Shown here: in pieces, positions 51,205-60,795 of the stretch | Layout of the letters: the number at the start of each line of letters is the position of its first letter | How positions within the stretch are numbered: position 1 is the first letter of the stretch | Assembly: GCA_965214795.1 (NCBI GenBank) | Contig: OZ243976.1 | Location: 4,836,001-4,900,000 of the forward strand | Length of the DNA: 64,000 nucleotides | Source: JAJDXW01 sp965214795 | Lineage (GTDB): Bacteria; Pseudomonadota; Gammaproteobacteria; HK1 | Reading direction: 5' to 3' | Notes under the pieces: generated by a model | What the model saw: the letters and a program-made list of their open reading frames with translations, nothing else | The model's database searches: none | What the model was told of the DNA's origin: nothing | Made by a program: the position numbers and the translations under genes

Positions 51205-51693
51205 TCATTCGCTCCGGTACCGGCGACGAACGTGCCGGAGGAGGAGGAAGATCCACGGCCAGACCACCGCTCCCGCGAGCGGGACGGAGACGTGCGTCAG
51301 CACCTCCACGGGAAGTCCGCGCATGCCGGTGACCCACGACACGATGAGCTGGTCGACCACCATCACCCCGAACACGCTCACGCCCTGTTGCCACAGAGGA
51401 AGCAACCGTACCCGCCGGTAGATCCGCCGGGCGATCCAGGCGACCACCCCCAGGGCGAGGGCGTGCTGGCCGACGAGGGTGCCCACGAGGACGTCCAGGA
51501 CGAGCCCGCATCCCCATCCGGCCAGGACCCCGATCCGCTCGGGCACCGCGAGGCACCAGTAGAGCAGCACCAGGGCGACCCACGGCGGGCGCCAAGCCAC
51601 CGCCCACTCCGCCATCGGCAGGGAGGTGAGCACGTACGCCGCGACGAAGCTCCCGACGATGACGCCGACCGGTACGACGGGCGGCCGGTCCAT
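51205..51693 (-). CDS. mreD: Rod shape-determining protein MreD
   Basis: 162 residues with five predicted helices. PPWVALVLLYWCLAVPERIG and the GLVLDVLVGTLVGQHALAL segment match MreD. Inner-membrane component of the elongasome, linking MreC to RodA/PBP2. The ATG overlaps the mreC stop by one base (TGATG). Confidence 0.92.
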   Translation of the reverse strand: MDRPPVVPVGVIVGSFVAAYVLTSLPMAEWAVAWRPPWVALVLLYWCLAVPERIGVLAGWGCGLVLDVLVGTLVGQHALALGVVAWIARRIYRRVRLLPLWQQGVSVFGVMVVDQLIVSWVTGMRGLPVEVLTHVSVPLAGAVVWPWIFLLLRHVRRRYRSE

Positions 51694-52541
51694 CAGCCGG
51701 CATCGTTGCCTTCGGCGGGCCCGTCGGACGGGAAGACCACGAGGACCTCGCGCGCCCGTTTGACGTCCGCGAGCGGCCGGAGACGGACTTCGGCGTAGCG
51801 CCCCCCGAGCGCCGTCTCCACCTTGATGACGGTCGCGGCCGGGTAGCCGGCCGGGAATCTTCCCCCCAGCCCGGAGGACACGAGCAGATCTCCCACTTCG
51901 ATGTCGGTGTCCTTGGGCACATAGGCGAGGTCGAGCTCGCCGGTCGGTCCTCCGCCGACCGCGACGCTCCGCAAACCGCTGCGAGACAGCACGACGGGGA
52001 GCGCGTGGCTTGAATCGGTGATGAGGACCACCGTGCTCGACAGCGGCCCCACGTGGTTCACCTGGCCGAGGATCCCGTGGGCGTCGATCACCGACTGCCC
52101 CGGGCGGACCCCGTGCTGCATGCCCTTGTCGAGGACCAGCCCGCTCGAGGCGGGATCGATGTCCACCCCGAGCACGCCCGCCACCAGCACCCGATCCTCG
52201 ATGCGGGCGGAGGATTCGAGGAGCTCGCGCAGGCGGCGGTTCTCTCCCTCGAGCTCCTGGAGCCGCTCGATCCGGGAACCGAGGACGAGGAGCTGCTGGC
52301 GAAGCGCCTCGCTCTCCTGGATGAGGGTGCGGCGGGTGGACAGCCACGCCACCGCGTCGCGGGGAAGCTCGACGAACACCGTGCTTACCGCCAGGCGCAG
52401 CGGATACACGACCACGGACAGCGCGTTCCGGACCCACACCGCGTGCTGGCGATGGTGGTCCGACACCATGAGGGCGAGGGACAGGGCCGCGCAGACCGCG
52501 AGGCGCAGGGTGGGAGACGACGAACGGGTGAAGAAGTTCAT
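51693..52541 (-). CDS. mreC: Rod shape-determining protein MreC
   Basis: 282 residues. One membrane helix (about 14-30), a periplasmic coiled coil (about 70-110, RTLIQESEALRQQLLVLGSR) and two beta-barrel domains (VLGVDIDPASSGLVLDKGMQ, GDLLVSSGLGGRFPAGYP). It activates PBP2 in the elongasome. A 106-bp gap with a 12-bp tandem repeat separates it from mreB. Confidence 0.95.
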   Translation of the reverse strand: MNFFTRSSSPTLRLAVCAALSLALMVSDHHRQHAVWVRNALSVVVYPLRLAVSTVFVELPRDAVAWLSTRRTLIQESEALRQQLLVLGSRIERLQELEGENRRLRELLESSARIEDRVLVAGVLGVDIDPASSGLVLDKGMQHGVRPGQSVIDAHGILGQVNHVGPLSSTVVLITDSSHALPVVLSRSGLRSVAVGGGPTGELDLAYVPKDTDIEVGDLLVSSGLGGRFPAGYPAATVIKVETALGGRYAEVRLRPLADVKRAREVLVVFPSDGPAEGNDAG

Positions 52542-52589
52542 GACCGAACGCCCCGCCCCCCGTCGTCGGGTTCGAATCCGCCGGCGCCC

Positions 52590-52625
52590 GGGTGTCGTTC
52601 CGGGTGTCGTTCCGGGCGTCGTTCC
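52590..52625. repeat. 12-bp tandem repeat, 3 units, in the mreB-mreC gap
   Basis: GGGTGTCGTTCC twice, then GGGCGTCGTTCC. Noncoding, between two genes of one operon. Confidence 0.93.
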
Positions 52626-52647
52626 GGACGGGGGTCGCTCACGGCCC

Positions 52648-53694
52648 CTACTCGCTGAGGAATACGTTCGACCCGCGCTTGTCGATGAGGTCGAGCGCCC
52701 GCCCCCCGCCTCGCGCCACGCAGGTGAGCGGATCCTCCGCCACCACGACCGGAAGCCCGGTCTCCTCGATGATGAGACGGTCGAGATCGTGCAGGAGCGC
52801 ACCGCCGCCGGTGAGCACCATGCCGCGCTCGGCCACGTCCGACCCGAGCTCCGGCGGGGTGTGCTCCAGCGCGGTGCGCACGGCGGTCACGATGCCCGCG
52901 AGCGGCTCCTGGAGCGCTTCCAGAATCTCGCTCGAGTCGAGGACGAAACCGCGGGGAATGCCCTCGGCGATGTTGCGGCCGCGGATCTCGATCTCGTGCA
53001 CTTGGTTGCTCGGAAAGGCGCACCCGATCTCGCACTTGACCCGTTCGGCGGTCGCCTCGCCGATGAGGGTGCCGTAGTTGCGCCGCACGTAGGCGATGAT
53101 CGCCTCGTCGAAGCGGTCGCCCCCGATCCGGACCGACTCCGAGTACACGACGCCGTTGAGCGAGATCACCGCGACCTCGGTGGTGCCGCCCCCGATGTCG
53201 AGCACCATGGAACCGCGCGCTTCGCTCACCGGAAGCCCCGCTCCGATCGCGGCCGCCATCGGCTCTTCCACGAGGTACACGTCGCGCGCCCCCGCACCGG
53301 CCGCCGACTCGCGTATGGCCCGCCGCTCGACCTGGGTGGAGCCGCACGGCACGCACACGAGGACCCGCGGGCTCGGCCGGAACAGGGTGTTCTCGTGGAC
53401 CTTGTGAATGAAGTACTGGAGCATCTTCTCGGTCACCGTGAAGTCGGCGATGACGCCGTCCTTCAGGGGACGGATCGCGGTGATGTGGCCGGGGGTCCGG
53501 CCCAGCATGTGCTTGGCCTCGTTTCCCACCGCGGCGACCGTCCAGGAGCTGCTGCGAGGTTCCGAGCGCATCGCCACCACCGACGGCTCGTCCAGCACCA
53601 CGCCCTTGTCGCGGACGTAAATGAGGGTGTTGGCGGTTCCGAGGTCGATGGAGAGATCGGCGGAGAACAGACCGCGCAGGAACTTCGGTATCAT
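52648..53694 (-). CDS. mreB: Actin-like rod shape protein MreB
   Basis: 348 residues. Actin fold: phosphate 1 DLGTANTLIYVRDKGVVL, phosphate 2 VLDIGGGTTEVAVISLNG, and adenosine loop MVLTGGGALLHDLD. It guides the lateral wall machinery along the inner membrane; the FLRGLFSADLS N-terminus is the usual amphipathic start. First gene of a minus-strand run down to the CoA-transferase. Confidence 0.98.
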   Translation of the reverse strand: MIPKFLRGLFSADLSIDLGTANTLIYVRDKGVVLDEPSVVAMRSEPRSSSWTVAAVGNEAKHMLGRTPGHITAIRPLKDGVIADFTVTEKMLQYFIHKVHENTLFRPSPRVLVCVPCGSTQVERRAIRESAAGAGARDVYLVEEPMAAAIGAGLPVSEARGSMVLDIGGGTTEVAVISLNGVVYSESVRIGGDRFDEAIIAYVRRNYGTLIGEATAERVKCEIGCAFPSNQVHEIEIRGRNIAEGIPRGFVLDSSEILEALQEPLAGIVTAVRTALEHTPPELGSDVAERGMVLTGGGALLHDLDRLIIEETGLPVVVAEDPLTCVARGGGRALDLIDKRGSNVFLSE

Positions 53695-53865
53695 GGATTG
53701 GATTCGCGTTGAACCGAGTCGTCCTCGCCCGACGATCGATGCGTACCGGGGGGCCGGCGGCGAGGCACGACGCGGCCGGCCGCCAGGGGGCCCCACCGGC
53801 CGCCGGCCAATATAGCAGTGAGACCGGCTTCGTTCCATCGCCGGATACCGCACGCGGGAGAGCCG

Positions 53866-54159
53866 ATGAGCATCACCCACGCCGAAGTCGAGCGCGTCGC
53901 CAGGCTCGCGCGGCTGCGCATCGAGCCCGCCGAACTCGACGACCGGGCCCGGGATCTCGCCCGCATCCTGGAGCTGTTCGACCGCCTCGCGGCGGTCGAC
54001 ACCCGGAGTGTCGAGCCCCTTTTCCACCCGATCGCCGCGAGCCAGCGCCTGCGACCGGACGCGGTGACGGAAGCGGTGGACCGGGCGGCGCTCCAGCAAG
54101 GCGCTCCGGAGGTCGAGGACGGCCTGTACGTGGTGCCGCGCGTCATCGAGCCCCGGTGA
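53866..54159 (+). CDS. gatC: Asp/Glu-tRNA amidotransferase subunit C
   Basis: 97 residues. ITHAEVERVARLARLRI at the N-terminus and VEDGLYVVPRVIE at the end are GatC hallmarks. It stabilises GatA. GGGAG lies 5-9 bases before ATG 53866. Divergent from mreB across a 171-bp gap that should hold both promoters. Confidence 0.96.
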   Translation: MSITHAEVERVARLARLRIEPAELDDRARDLARILELFDRLAAVDTRSVEPLFHPIAASQRLRPDAVTEAVDRAALQQGAPEVEDGLYVVPRVIEPR

Positions 54160-55694
54160 CCGCGCCCGCTCCCGACACGGTGGCCGCGATCGCGGCCGGC
54201 CTCGCGCGCGGCGACTTCAGCGCCGAGGAGATCGCGCGGCAGTTCCTCGCCCGGATCGAGACCCTCGACCCGCGCCTCAACGCCTACATCACGGTGACCG
54301 CGGAGCTCGCGCTCGAGCAGGCGCGCCGGGCCGACGACGCGAGGCGACGCGGGAATGCGGGGGTCCTCGCCGGCGTGCCGGTCGCCCACAAGGACATCTT
54401 CTGCACCCGGGGGGTCCGCACCACGTGCGGGTCGCGCATGCTCGCGGACCACGTCGCCGCCTACGACGCCGCGGTGGTGGAGCGGTTGCGGGCGGGCGGC
54501 ATGATCACCCTCGGGAAGACCAACCTCGACGAGTTCGCGATGGGCTCCTCGACCGAGTCGAGCCACTTCGGGCCGGTGCGAAATCCATGGGACCCGGGGC
54601 GGGTCGCGGGCGGGTCCTCAGGGGGCTCCGCGGCGGCGGTCGCGGCCGGGCTCGCCCCCGTCGCCACCGCCACCGACACCGGAGGGTCCATCCGGCAGCC
54701 CGCCGCCCTGTGCGGCCTCACCGGGCTCAAGCCGACCTACGGCCGGGTGTCGCGGCACGGGCTCGTGGCGTTCGCCTCGAGCTTCGACCAGGGGGGGCTC
54801 CTCACCCGCAGCGCGGAGGACGCCGCCCTCGTGTTCGGCGAGATGGCGGGCTTCGACGAGCGCGACTCCACCAGCCTCGACACCCCGGTGGACGACTACC
54901 GCGGCCGCCTCGAAGCGCCGATCGCGGGGCTGCGGATCGGGCTCGTGGAGGAGCAGCTCGGGGAGGGCGTGGAGCCCGGGGTCCGGAGCGCGGTCGAGGC
55001 CGCGATCCGCGAGCTCGAAGCGCTCGGGGCGACGGTCCGCCCGATCCGCCTCGAATACGCCGACATCGGGATTCCCACCTACTACATGCTCGCCCCCGCG
55101 GAGTGTTCCTCGAACCTCTCGCGCTTCGACGGGGTGCGCTACGGGCTCCGCGTGGCGGGCGCCTCCAGCGTCGAGGAGCTGCACGTCAAGTCGCGCACCG
55201 AGGGCTTCGGGGTGGAGGTCAAGCGCCGCATCCTCGCCGGCACCTACGCGCTCAGCAAGGGGTACTACGACGCGTACTACGGCAAGGCCCAGCGGCTGCG
55301 CCGGCTCATCGCGGACGACTACCGGCGCGCGTTCGAGGAAGTGGACGTCATCGCGGGCCCTACGACCCCGACCCCTGCGTTCCGGCTCGGGGACCGCCTC
55401 GACGACCCCATCGCCATGTATCTCGCCGACGTCTTCACGGTCGGGGTGAACCTCGCGGGGCTCTGCGCGGTGTCCGTGCCCGCGGGCTTCGCGAACGGCC
55501 TTCCGGTCGGGCTGCAGCTCACCGGCAACCACCTCGAAGAGGCGCGCCTGCTCAACGTCGCGCACCGCTACCAGCAGGCCACCGACTGGCATCTCGCCCG
55601 CCCGCCCCTTGCCGGGCTCGCCGGGGAGGCGACCCCGGGGGCCGGCGGCAACCCCGCGCCCGGCCTTCCGCCGGCCGCTAGGGACCGGAGATGA
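54156..55694 (+). CDS. gatA: Asp/Glu-tRNA amidotransferase subunit A
   Basis: 512 residues. Amidase signature: the Lys in VPVAHKDIFCTRG, RVAGGSSGGSAAAVAAGLAP and the nucleophile Ser in TDTGGSIRQPAA. It releases ammonia from glutamine for GatB. GTG 54156 overlaps the gatC stop (GTGA). The C-terminus has a Gly/Ala/Pro-rich tail. The need for GatCAB implies indirect Gln-tRNA and/or Asn-tRNA formation. Confidence 0.97.
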   Translation: MTAPAPDTVAAIAAGLARGDFSAEEIARQFLARIETLDPRLNAYITVTAELALEQARRADDARRRGNAGVLAGVPVAHKDIFCTRGVRTTCGSRMLADHVAAYDAAVVERLRAGGMITLGKTNLDEFAMGSSTESSHFGPVRNPWDPGRVAGGSSGGSAAAVAAGLAPVATATDTGGSIRQPAALCGLTGLKPTYGRVSRHGLVAFASSFDQGGLLTRSAEDAALVFGEMAGFDERDSTSLDTPVDDYRGRLEAPIAGLRIGLVEEQLGEGVEPGVRSAVEAAIRELEALGATVRPIRLEYADIGIPTYYMLAPAECSSNLSRFDGVRYGLRVAGASSVEELHVKSRTEGFGVEVKRRILAGTYALSKGYYDAYYGKAQRLRRLIADDYRRAFEEVDVIAGPTTPTPAFRLGDRLDDPIAMYLADVFTVGVNLAGLCAVSVPAGFANGLPVGLQLTGNHLEEARLLNVAHRYQQATDWHLARPPLAGLAGEATPGAGGNPAPGLPPAARDRR

Positions 55695-57160
55695 ACGGCT
55701 GGGAGCCGGTCATCGGGCTGGAGGTGCATGCCCGCCTCCTCACCCGCAGCAAGCTCTTCTCCGGGGCCTCGGCGAGCTACGGGGCGGCGCCGAACACCCA
55801 GGCGTGCGCGATCGACCTCGGGCTCCCCGGGGTGCTCCCGGTGCTCAACCGCGAGGCGGTGCGGATGGCGGTCCGGTTCGGTCTCGCGGTGGGGGCCCGC
55901 ATCGCCCCCCGCTGCTTCTTCGCGCGCAAGAACTACTTCTACCCGGACCTGCCCAAGGGCTACCAGATCAGCCAGTACGAGGACCCGATCACGGCCGGAG
56001 GCTCGATCACGGTCGAGCCGGACGGCGGACCCCGCCGCCACATCGGGCTCGTCCGCGCCCATCTCGAGGAGGACGCCGGCCGCTCGGTGCACGAGGGCCT
56101 CGGCGGCGCGACCGGCATCGACCTCAACCGTGCGGGGACCCCCCTCATCGAGATCGTGACCGAGCCGACCATCCACAGCGCGGCGGAGGCGGCCGCGTGC
56201 ATGCGCAAGATCCACACCCTGGTCCGGTGGCTCGGCATCTGCGACGGCAACATGCAGGAGGGCTCGTTCCGCTGCGACGCGAACGTGTCCGTGCGCCCGG
56301 CCGGATCGGAGACCCTCGGCACCCGCACGGAGATCAAGAACGTCAACTCGTTCCGATTCGTCGAACGAGCCATCGGCTACGAGATCGAACGCCAGGTCGA
56401 CCTCGTCGAGTCCGGGGGCGAGGTGGTCCAGGAAACCCGCCTCTACGACCCCGATCGCCACGAGACGCGGCCGATGCGGGACAAGGAGGAAGCGGACGAC
56501 TACCGCTACTTCCCCGATCCGGACCTGCTCCCGGTCACCGTCGACGAGGCGTTCGTCGCCGAGGTGCGGGACGGGCTGCCGGAGCTGCCCGACAAGCGGC
56601 GCGACCGGCTCGCGGAGCAGTACGGCCTGGGCGCGGCGGACGCAGCTCGGCTTGTGAGCCACCGTGAGGCGGCGGACTACTTCGAGGCGGCGGTCGAGGC
56701 GGCGGGCTCGCCGGACGCGGCCCGGCTCGCGGCCAACTGGGTGAACGGCGAGCTGGCCGGAGCGCTCAACCGCCACGGCCTTCGCATCGACGACGCGCCG
56801 GTCGGTGCCGGACAGCTCGGAAGACTGGTCCGCCGGGTCCGCGACGGAACGGTCTCGGGCCGAATGGCCAAGGCGGTGTTCGACACGATGTGGGCGTCGG
56901 GCGGGGAGCCGGACGCGATCATCGAGGCCCGCGGGCTCCGCCAGGTCACCGACGCGGGGGAGATCGAGCGCCTGGTCGACGCGGTGCTCGACGCGCATCC
57001 CGCCCAGGTCGAGCAGTACCTCGGGGGCGCGGAGAAGGTCCTCGGGTTCTTCGTCGGGCAGGTGATGAGGCGCTCGGGGGGGAAGGCGGACCCGCGCCAA
57101 GCGAACCGGACCCTCCGCGACCGCCTCGCACGCCGGCGGGACGTATCTTCCACCGCGTAG
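55691..57160 (+). CDS. gatB: Asp/Glu-tRNA amidotransferase subunit B
   Basis: 489 residues. VIGLEVHARLLTRSKLFSG, FARKNYFYPDLPKGYQISQY, HLEEDAGRSVHEG, TEIKNVNSFRFVERAI and YFPDPDLLPV are family landmarks; the tail is a YqeY-like helical domain. It phosphorylates and amidates misacylated tRNA. Overlaps gatA by 4 bp (ATGA). Confidence 0.97.
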   Translation: MNGWEPVIGLEVHARLLTRSKLFSGASASYGAAPNTQACAIDLGLPGVLPVLNREAVRMAVRFGLAVGARIAPRCFFARKNYFYPDLPKGYQISQYEDPITAGGSITVEPDGGPRRHIGLVRAHLEEDAGRSVHEGLGGATGIDLNRAGTPLIEIVTEPTIHSAAEAAACMRKIHTLVRWLGICDGNMQEGSFRCDANVSVRPAGSETLGTRTEIKNVNSFRFVERAIGYEIERQVDLVESGGEVVQETRLYDPDRHETRPMRDKEEADDYRYFPDPDLLPVTVDEAFVAEVRDGLPELPDKRRDRLAEQYGLGAADAARLVSHREAADYFEAAVEAAGSPDAARLAANWVNGELAGALNRHGLRIDDAPVGAGQLGRLVRRVRDGTVSGRMAKAVFDTMWASGGEPDAIIEARGLRQVTDAGEIERLVDAVLDAHPAQVEQYLGGAEKVLGFFVGQVMRRSGGKADPRQANRTLRDRLARRRDVSSTA

Positions 57161-57244
57161 CGGAGCCCGGGGTGCGGGTGGAGCGTCCGACCGCCCAGGG
57201 ACCCGCGGTCGCGACCGGCCGGGGGACGGACGCCCACGCGCCAG

Positions 57245-57312
57245 GAACCGAATCGACGGCGGCCGGCGTGGCCCGCCGGCGCCCGCGCGATGAAAGGGAG
57301 CGAGATTTCCGG
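57245..57312 (+). repeat. Possible family B right-end fragment
   Basis: GCGAGATTTCCGGGC at 57298-57312 is identical to the right end of family B copy 2, and the preceding 50 bp (CGAATCGACGG onwards) align weakly. It ends 1 bp from the stop of the EF-G-like gene in a convergent gap, like copies 2 and 4. Confidence 0.5.
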
Positions 57313-57313
57313 G

Positions 57314-59356
57314 CTAATCCTCGTCCGCCGCCGGCTTGAACTCCGCTATCAGCTTCTCCTGGATGGGCCGGGGGACCGGATCGTAGTGGCTGAACCCCAT
57401 GGTGTAGCTGCCCGCGCCGCCGGTGACCGACTTGAGCTCGGTCTGGTATCGGGTCAGCTCGCTCAACGGGGCCCGGCCGGAAATCGCCACGTATCCGCCG
57501 GCGAGGCTCTCGGTGCCGCCGACCCGCCCCCGCTTGCCCGAGAGATCGCCGGCGATGTCCCCCATGTTGCCCTGGGGAACCGTCACCTCGAGATCCACCA
57601 CGGGCTCGAGCACGATGGGCCGGGCCTTGCTCACCGCGTCCAGGAACGCCTTCTTGCCGGCCGTCACGAAGGCGATCTCCTTGGAATCGACCGGGTGGTG
57701 CTTGCCGTCGTACACCGTGACCTTGACGTCGTCCATCCGGTAGCCCGCGATCGCGCCCGATTCGAGGACCTGGCGGATGCCCTTCTCGACCGCCGGCACG
57801 AACTGCGACGGGATGACCCCGCCCACGATGTTGTCGACGAACTCGAAGCCCTCGCCTCGCCCCTTCGGCTCGACCCGCAGGAAGACCTCTCCGAACTGTC
57901 CGGCGCCGCCGGTCTGCTTCTTGTGGCGATGGTGCCCCTCGGCGGGGGCGGTGATGGTCTCGCGATAGGGGATACGGGGCGGGCGGGTCTCCACCTCGAC
58001 GTGGTAGCGCTCCTTCATCCGCTCGAGCATCATCCGGAGGTGCAGCTCGCCCAGACCGCGGATCACCGTCTCCCGGGTGGCGGCGCTGTGCTCCACGTGG
58101 AAGCTCGGATCCTCCGCCGCGAGCTTCGAGAGGGTATCGGAGAGCTTCTGCTCGTCGCCCCGGGTCCTGGCCTGGATGGCGAGGCCGTACATGGCCTCGG
58201 GAAGGGGCACGGGCTCGGGCCGCGGGAGGTCCGCCCCGCCCGCGCTGTGCAGCACCGCTCCGTAGCCGATCTCGTCCACCTTCGCGACGGCGCAGATGTC
58301 GCCCGGCACGCCCTCGTCGATCTCCAGGTGCTCCTTGCCCTGGAGGCGGAAAAGGTGCCCTACCTTGAAGGGCTTGCGCCCGTTGTCGACGTGAAGAAGG
58401 GAATCGCGGGTCACGGTGCCGGCGTGGATCCGGAACGTGGAGAGCTTGCCCACGAAGGGATCGATGCTCACCCGGAAGACCTCCGCCACCACTCCCGCCT
58501 TCGGGTCGGGCTCGACTTCCACCGCGGCGCCGTCCGGGGCGGTGAACGCGGGCGGGTTCGCGTCGGCCGGGCTCGGCATGAGCCGGGCGAGCACGTCGAG
58601 CAGCAGATCGACGCCCGCACCGGAGGCCGCGGAGACGAAGCACACGGGAACGAGGTGCCCCGCCCGGAGCGCGGATCGGAACGCGCCGCGGAGCTCGTCG
58701 GCGGAGACCTCCCCCTGCTCGAGGAACGTCTCCATCAGTTCCTCGTCCATCTCCACCGCCTGGTCCACCACCCGGCTCTGCGCCTCCTCGACCGAGGAGA
58801 ACTCGGTGGCGACGGAGGGATCGGGGTCGAAGAAGCAGTCCACCACCTGCTCCCGGCCGGGGGCCGGCAGCCCCACGGGCAGGCACTCGGAGCCGAAGAC
58901 CTCCTGCAGGTCCCCGAGGAGGGCCGCGAGGTCCGGATCCGGCGCGTCGATCTTGTTCACGACGAGGAGGCGCGCAAGGCCGCGCGAGGCCGCCGCCTCC
59001 ATCATCCGACGGGTGGTGGTCTGGATGCCCGACCGCGCGTCGACGACCACCGCGGCGGTCTCCACCGCGGCGAGGGCGGGCAGCGCCCGGCCGAGGAAGT
59101 CGGGATACCCGGGGGTATCGACGAAGCTGACGTGGGCCGAATCGTGGTCGAGGCTCGCAACCGCGTTCCACAGGGACTGCTGGTGTGCCCGCTCCTCGGG
59201 CTCGTAGTCGCATACCGCGGTGCCCTTCTCTACCGAGCCGGCGGTGGTGACGGCTTCCGCCGCCGCCAGCAGCGACTCGATGAGCGTGGTCTTTCCGCTG
59301 CCGCCGTGACCGACGATCGCGACGTTGCGAATCTCCCGCGTGGCGTGATTCGGCAT
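57314..59356 (-). CDS. Elongation factor G-like GTPase
   Basis: 680 residues with EF-G domain order. G1 is GHGGSGKTT (EF-G proper has GHIDAGKTT), G3 is DTPGYPDF, and G4 is NKID. Domain IV is KKQTGGAGQFGEVFLRVEP and VKVTVYDGKHHPVDSKEIAF. The G1 and domain IV differences place it in the EF-G-like (FusA2/PRK12740-type) group, not the main translocase, which would be in the str operon elsewhere. Role uncertain; some relatives act in ribosome recycling. Isolated gene, convergent with gatB. Confidence 0.88.
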   Translation of the reverse strand: MPNHATREIRNVAIVGHGGSGKTTLIESLLAAAEAVTTAGSVEKGTAVCDYEPEERAHQQSLWNAVASLDHDSAHVSFVDTPGYPDFLGRALPALAAVETAAVVVDARSGIQTTTRRMMEAAASRGLARLLVVNKIDAPDPDLAALLGDLQEVFGSECLPVGLPAPGREQVVDCFFDPDPSVATEFSSVEEAQSRVVDQAVEMDEELMETFLEQGEVSADELRGAFRSALRAGHLVPVCFVSAASGAGVDLLLDVLARLMPSPADANPPAFTAPDGAAVEVEPDPKAGVVAEVFRVSIDPFVGKLSTFRIHAGTVTRDSLLHVDNGRKPFKVGHLFRLQGKEHLEIDEGVPGDICAVAKVDEIGYGAVLHSAGGADLPRPEPVPLPEAMYGLAIQARTRGDEQKLSDTLSKLAAEDPSFHVEHSAATRETVIRGLGELHLRMMLERMKERYHVEVETRPPRIPYRETITAPAEGHHRHKKQTGGAGQFGEVFLRVEPKGRGEGFEFVDNIVGGVIPSQFVPAVEKGIRQVLESGAIAGYRMDDVKVTVYDGKHHPVDSKEIAFVTAGKKAFLDAVSKARPIVLEPVVDLEVTVPQGNMGDIAGDLSGKRGRVGGTESLAGGYVAISGRAPLSELTRYQTELKSVTGGAGSYTMGFSHYDPVPRPIQEKLIAEFKPAADED

Positions 59357-59589
59357 GCAGGTTCTCCCGTGCGGACCAGACGGCGGACGAGTGAGTATAT
59401 TCGCCGCCCGGAAGGGCGCAACCCGGCGTCGCGCAACCCCCTGGACCATTTCACGCCACGGTGTCGGGACGGGGCCGCAACGTTCCGGTCGCCCGCACGT
59501 TGCAGTGCGTGAGCCGGGTCCGCTCGGCGCAATCCGACGGCCCCCCGGCATGCGCGCTTCCGGGCCGGAAGTCGGGGCCATCCGTCGCT

Positions 59590-60687
59590 TCAGCCGAGGT
59601 GCCCGCGGTGCAGGTAGTCCCGCGTCTGCATCTCCTCGAGCCGGCTCCGCGTGCGCCGGAACTCGAACGAATCCGGCCCGTTCGGGTAGATCCCGGCCGG
59701 CGGGGCGGCGGCCGAGACGACGAGGTTGACCCGCCGGTCGTACAGCTCGTCGACGAGGCTGATGAAGCGCCGCACGCGATCCCGATCCCGGGGCGCGATG
59801 ACCGGAACCTCGGACAGCAGCACAGTGTGGAAGCAGCGCGCGATCTCGAGGTAGTCGGCCACCCCGCGCGGGCCGTCGCAGAGCTGGTCGAAGCCGAACC
59901 ACGCGATCCCCTCCGCGCGGCGCACCGTCGCGATGGGCCGGCCGAGGACCAGGAGGGGGCGGTCCTCCGCCCGGCCGTTCGGCACGAGGGTCTCGAAGCA
60001 GGCCGCGAGGCTCGCGTCCGCCGCCGGGCCGAGGGGGAAGTGATAGACGTCGGCCCGTTCGAGGGCGCGCAGGCGATGGTCTTCGGTCCCCGCGAGCTCG
60101 AGCACCCGGAGCCGGGCTTCGAGCTCCGCGATGGCGGGGAGAAAGCGGTCGCGCTGCAACCCTCCCTCGTACAGCCGGGCGGGCGGTACGTTGGAGGTCG
60201 TGACGAGGGTCGTTCCTTGTGCGAACAGGCCCTTCAACAGGCGCCCGAGGAGCATGGCGTCCGCGATGTCGCGCACGTGGAACTCGTCGAGGCACAGCAC
60301 CCGGACCTCGGCCGCCCAGTCCCCCGCGACCACCCCGAGCGGGTCCTCGACGCGGCGCCGGCGAAGGCGCTTGAGCCCCTCGTGCACGCTGCCCATGAAG
60401 CGGTAGAAGTGCTCGCGGCGCTTGGGCACGCGCGCCAGCCCCGCGTAGAAGTCGTCCATGAGCAGGGTCTTGCCGCGCCCCACGCCGCCCCACAGGTAGA
60501 GCCCGCGCACTCCCTCCGACCGGCGGCGGAAATACCGGAGGAGCGGCCGCCGGGAGGGTTCGCCCACCGCCTCGCCAAGGGCTCGGTGCAGGGCCTCGAA
60601 GGCATCGACGGCGCGCGCCTGGCCGGTGTCGGGGCGAAGCGTGCCGCGCGCAAGGGCGGCGGCGTATCGTTCCCTGGGCGAAGCCAT
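59590..60687 (-). CDS. zapE: Cell division protein ZapE (AFG1-like ATPase)
   Basis: 365 residues. Walker A is LWGGVGRGKTLLMDDFY, Walker B is VLCLDEFHVRDIADAM, sensor 1 is LVTTSNVPPARLYEGGLQRDRFLP, and the C-terminal ISLVDELYDRRVNLVVSA is typical. In E. coli ZapE associates with the Z-ring under stress. ATG 60687 gives the normal length. The 233-bp gap before the EF-G-like gene holds nothing recognised. Confidence 0.95.
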   Translation of the reverse strand: MASPRERYAAALARGTLRPDTGQARAVDAFEALHRALGEAVGEPSRRPLLRYFRRRSEGVRGLYLWGGVGRGKTLLMDDFYAGLARVPKRREHFYRFMGSVHEGLKRLRRRRVEDPLGVVAGDWAAEVRVLCLDEFHVRDIADAMLLGRLLKGLFAQGTTLVTTSNVPPARLYEGGLQRDRFLPAIAELEARLRVLELAGTEDHRLRALERADVYHFPLGPAADASLAACFETLVPNGRAEDRPLLVLGRPIATVRRAEGIAWFGFDQLCDGPRGVADYLEIARCFHTVLLSEVPVIAPRDRDRVRRFISLVDELYDRRVNLVVSAAAPPAGIYPNGPDSFEFRRTRSRLEEMQTRDYLHRGHLG

Positions 60688-60795
60688 CCCCGATTCGGAG
60701 CGGACGCGGTCCCGGTGCGGAGCCTTCACCACCCGCGCGGCGCGGACCCGGCGCCGCGAGCCCGTGCGACAGCGGCAGGCGGCATCCCCGGCCCG

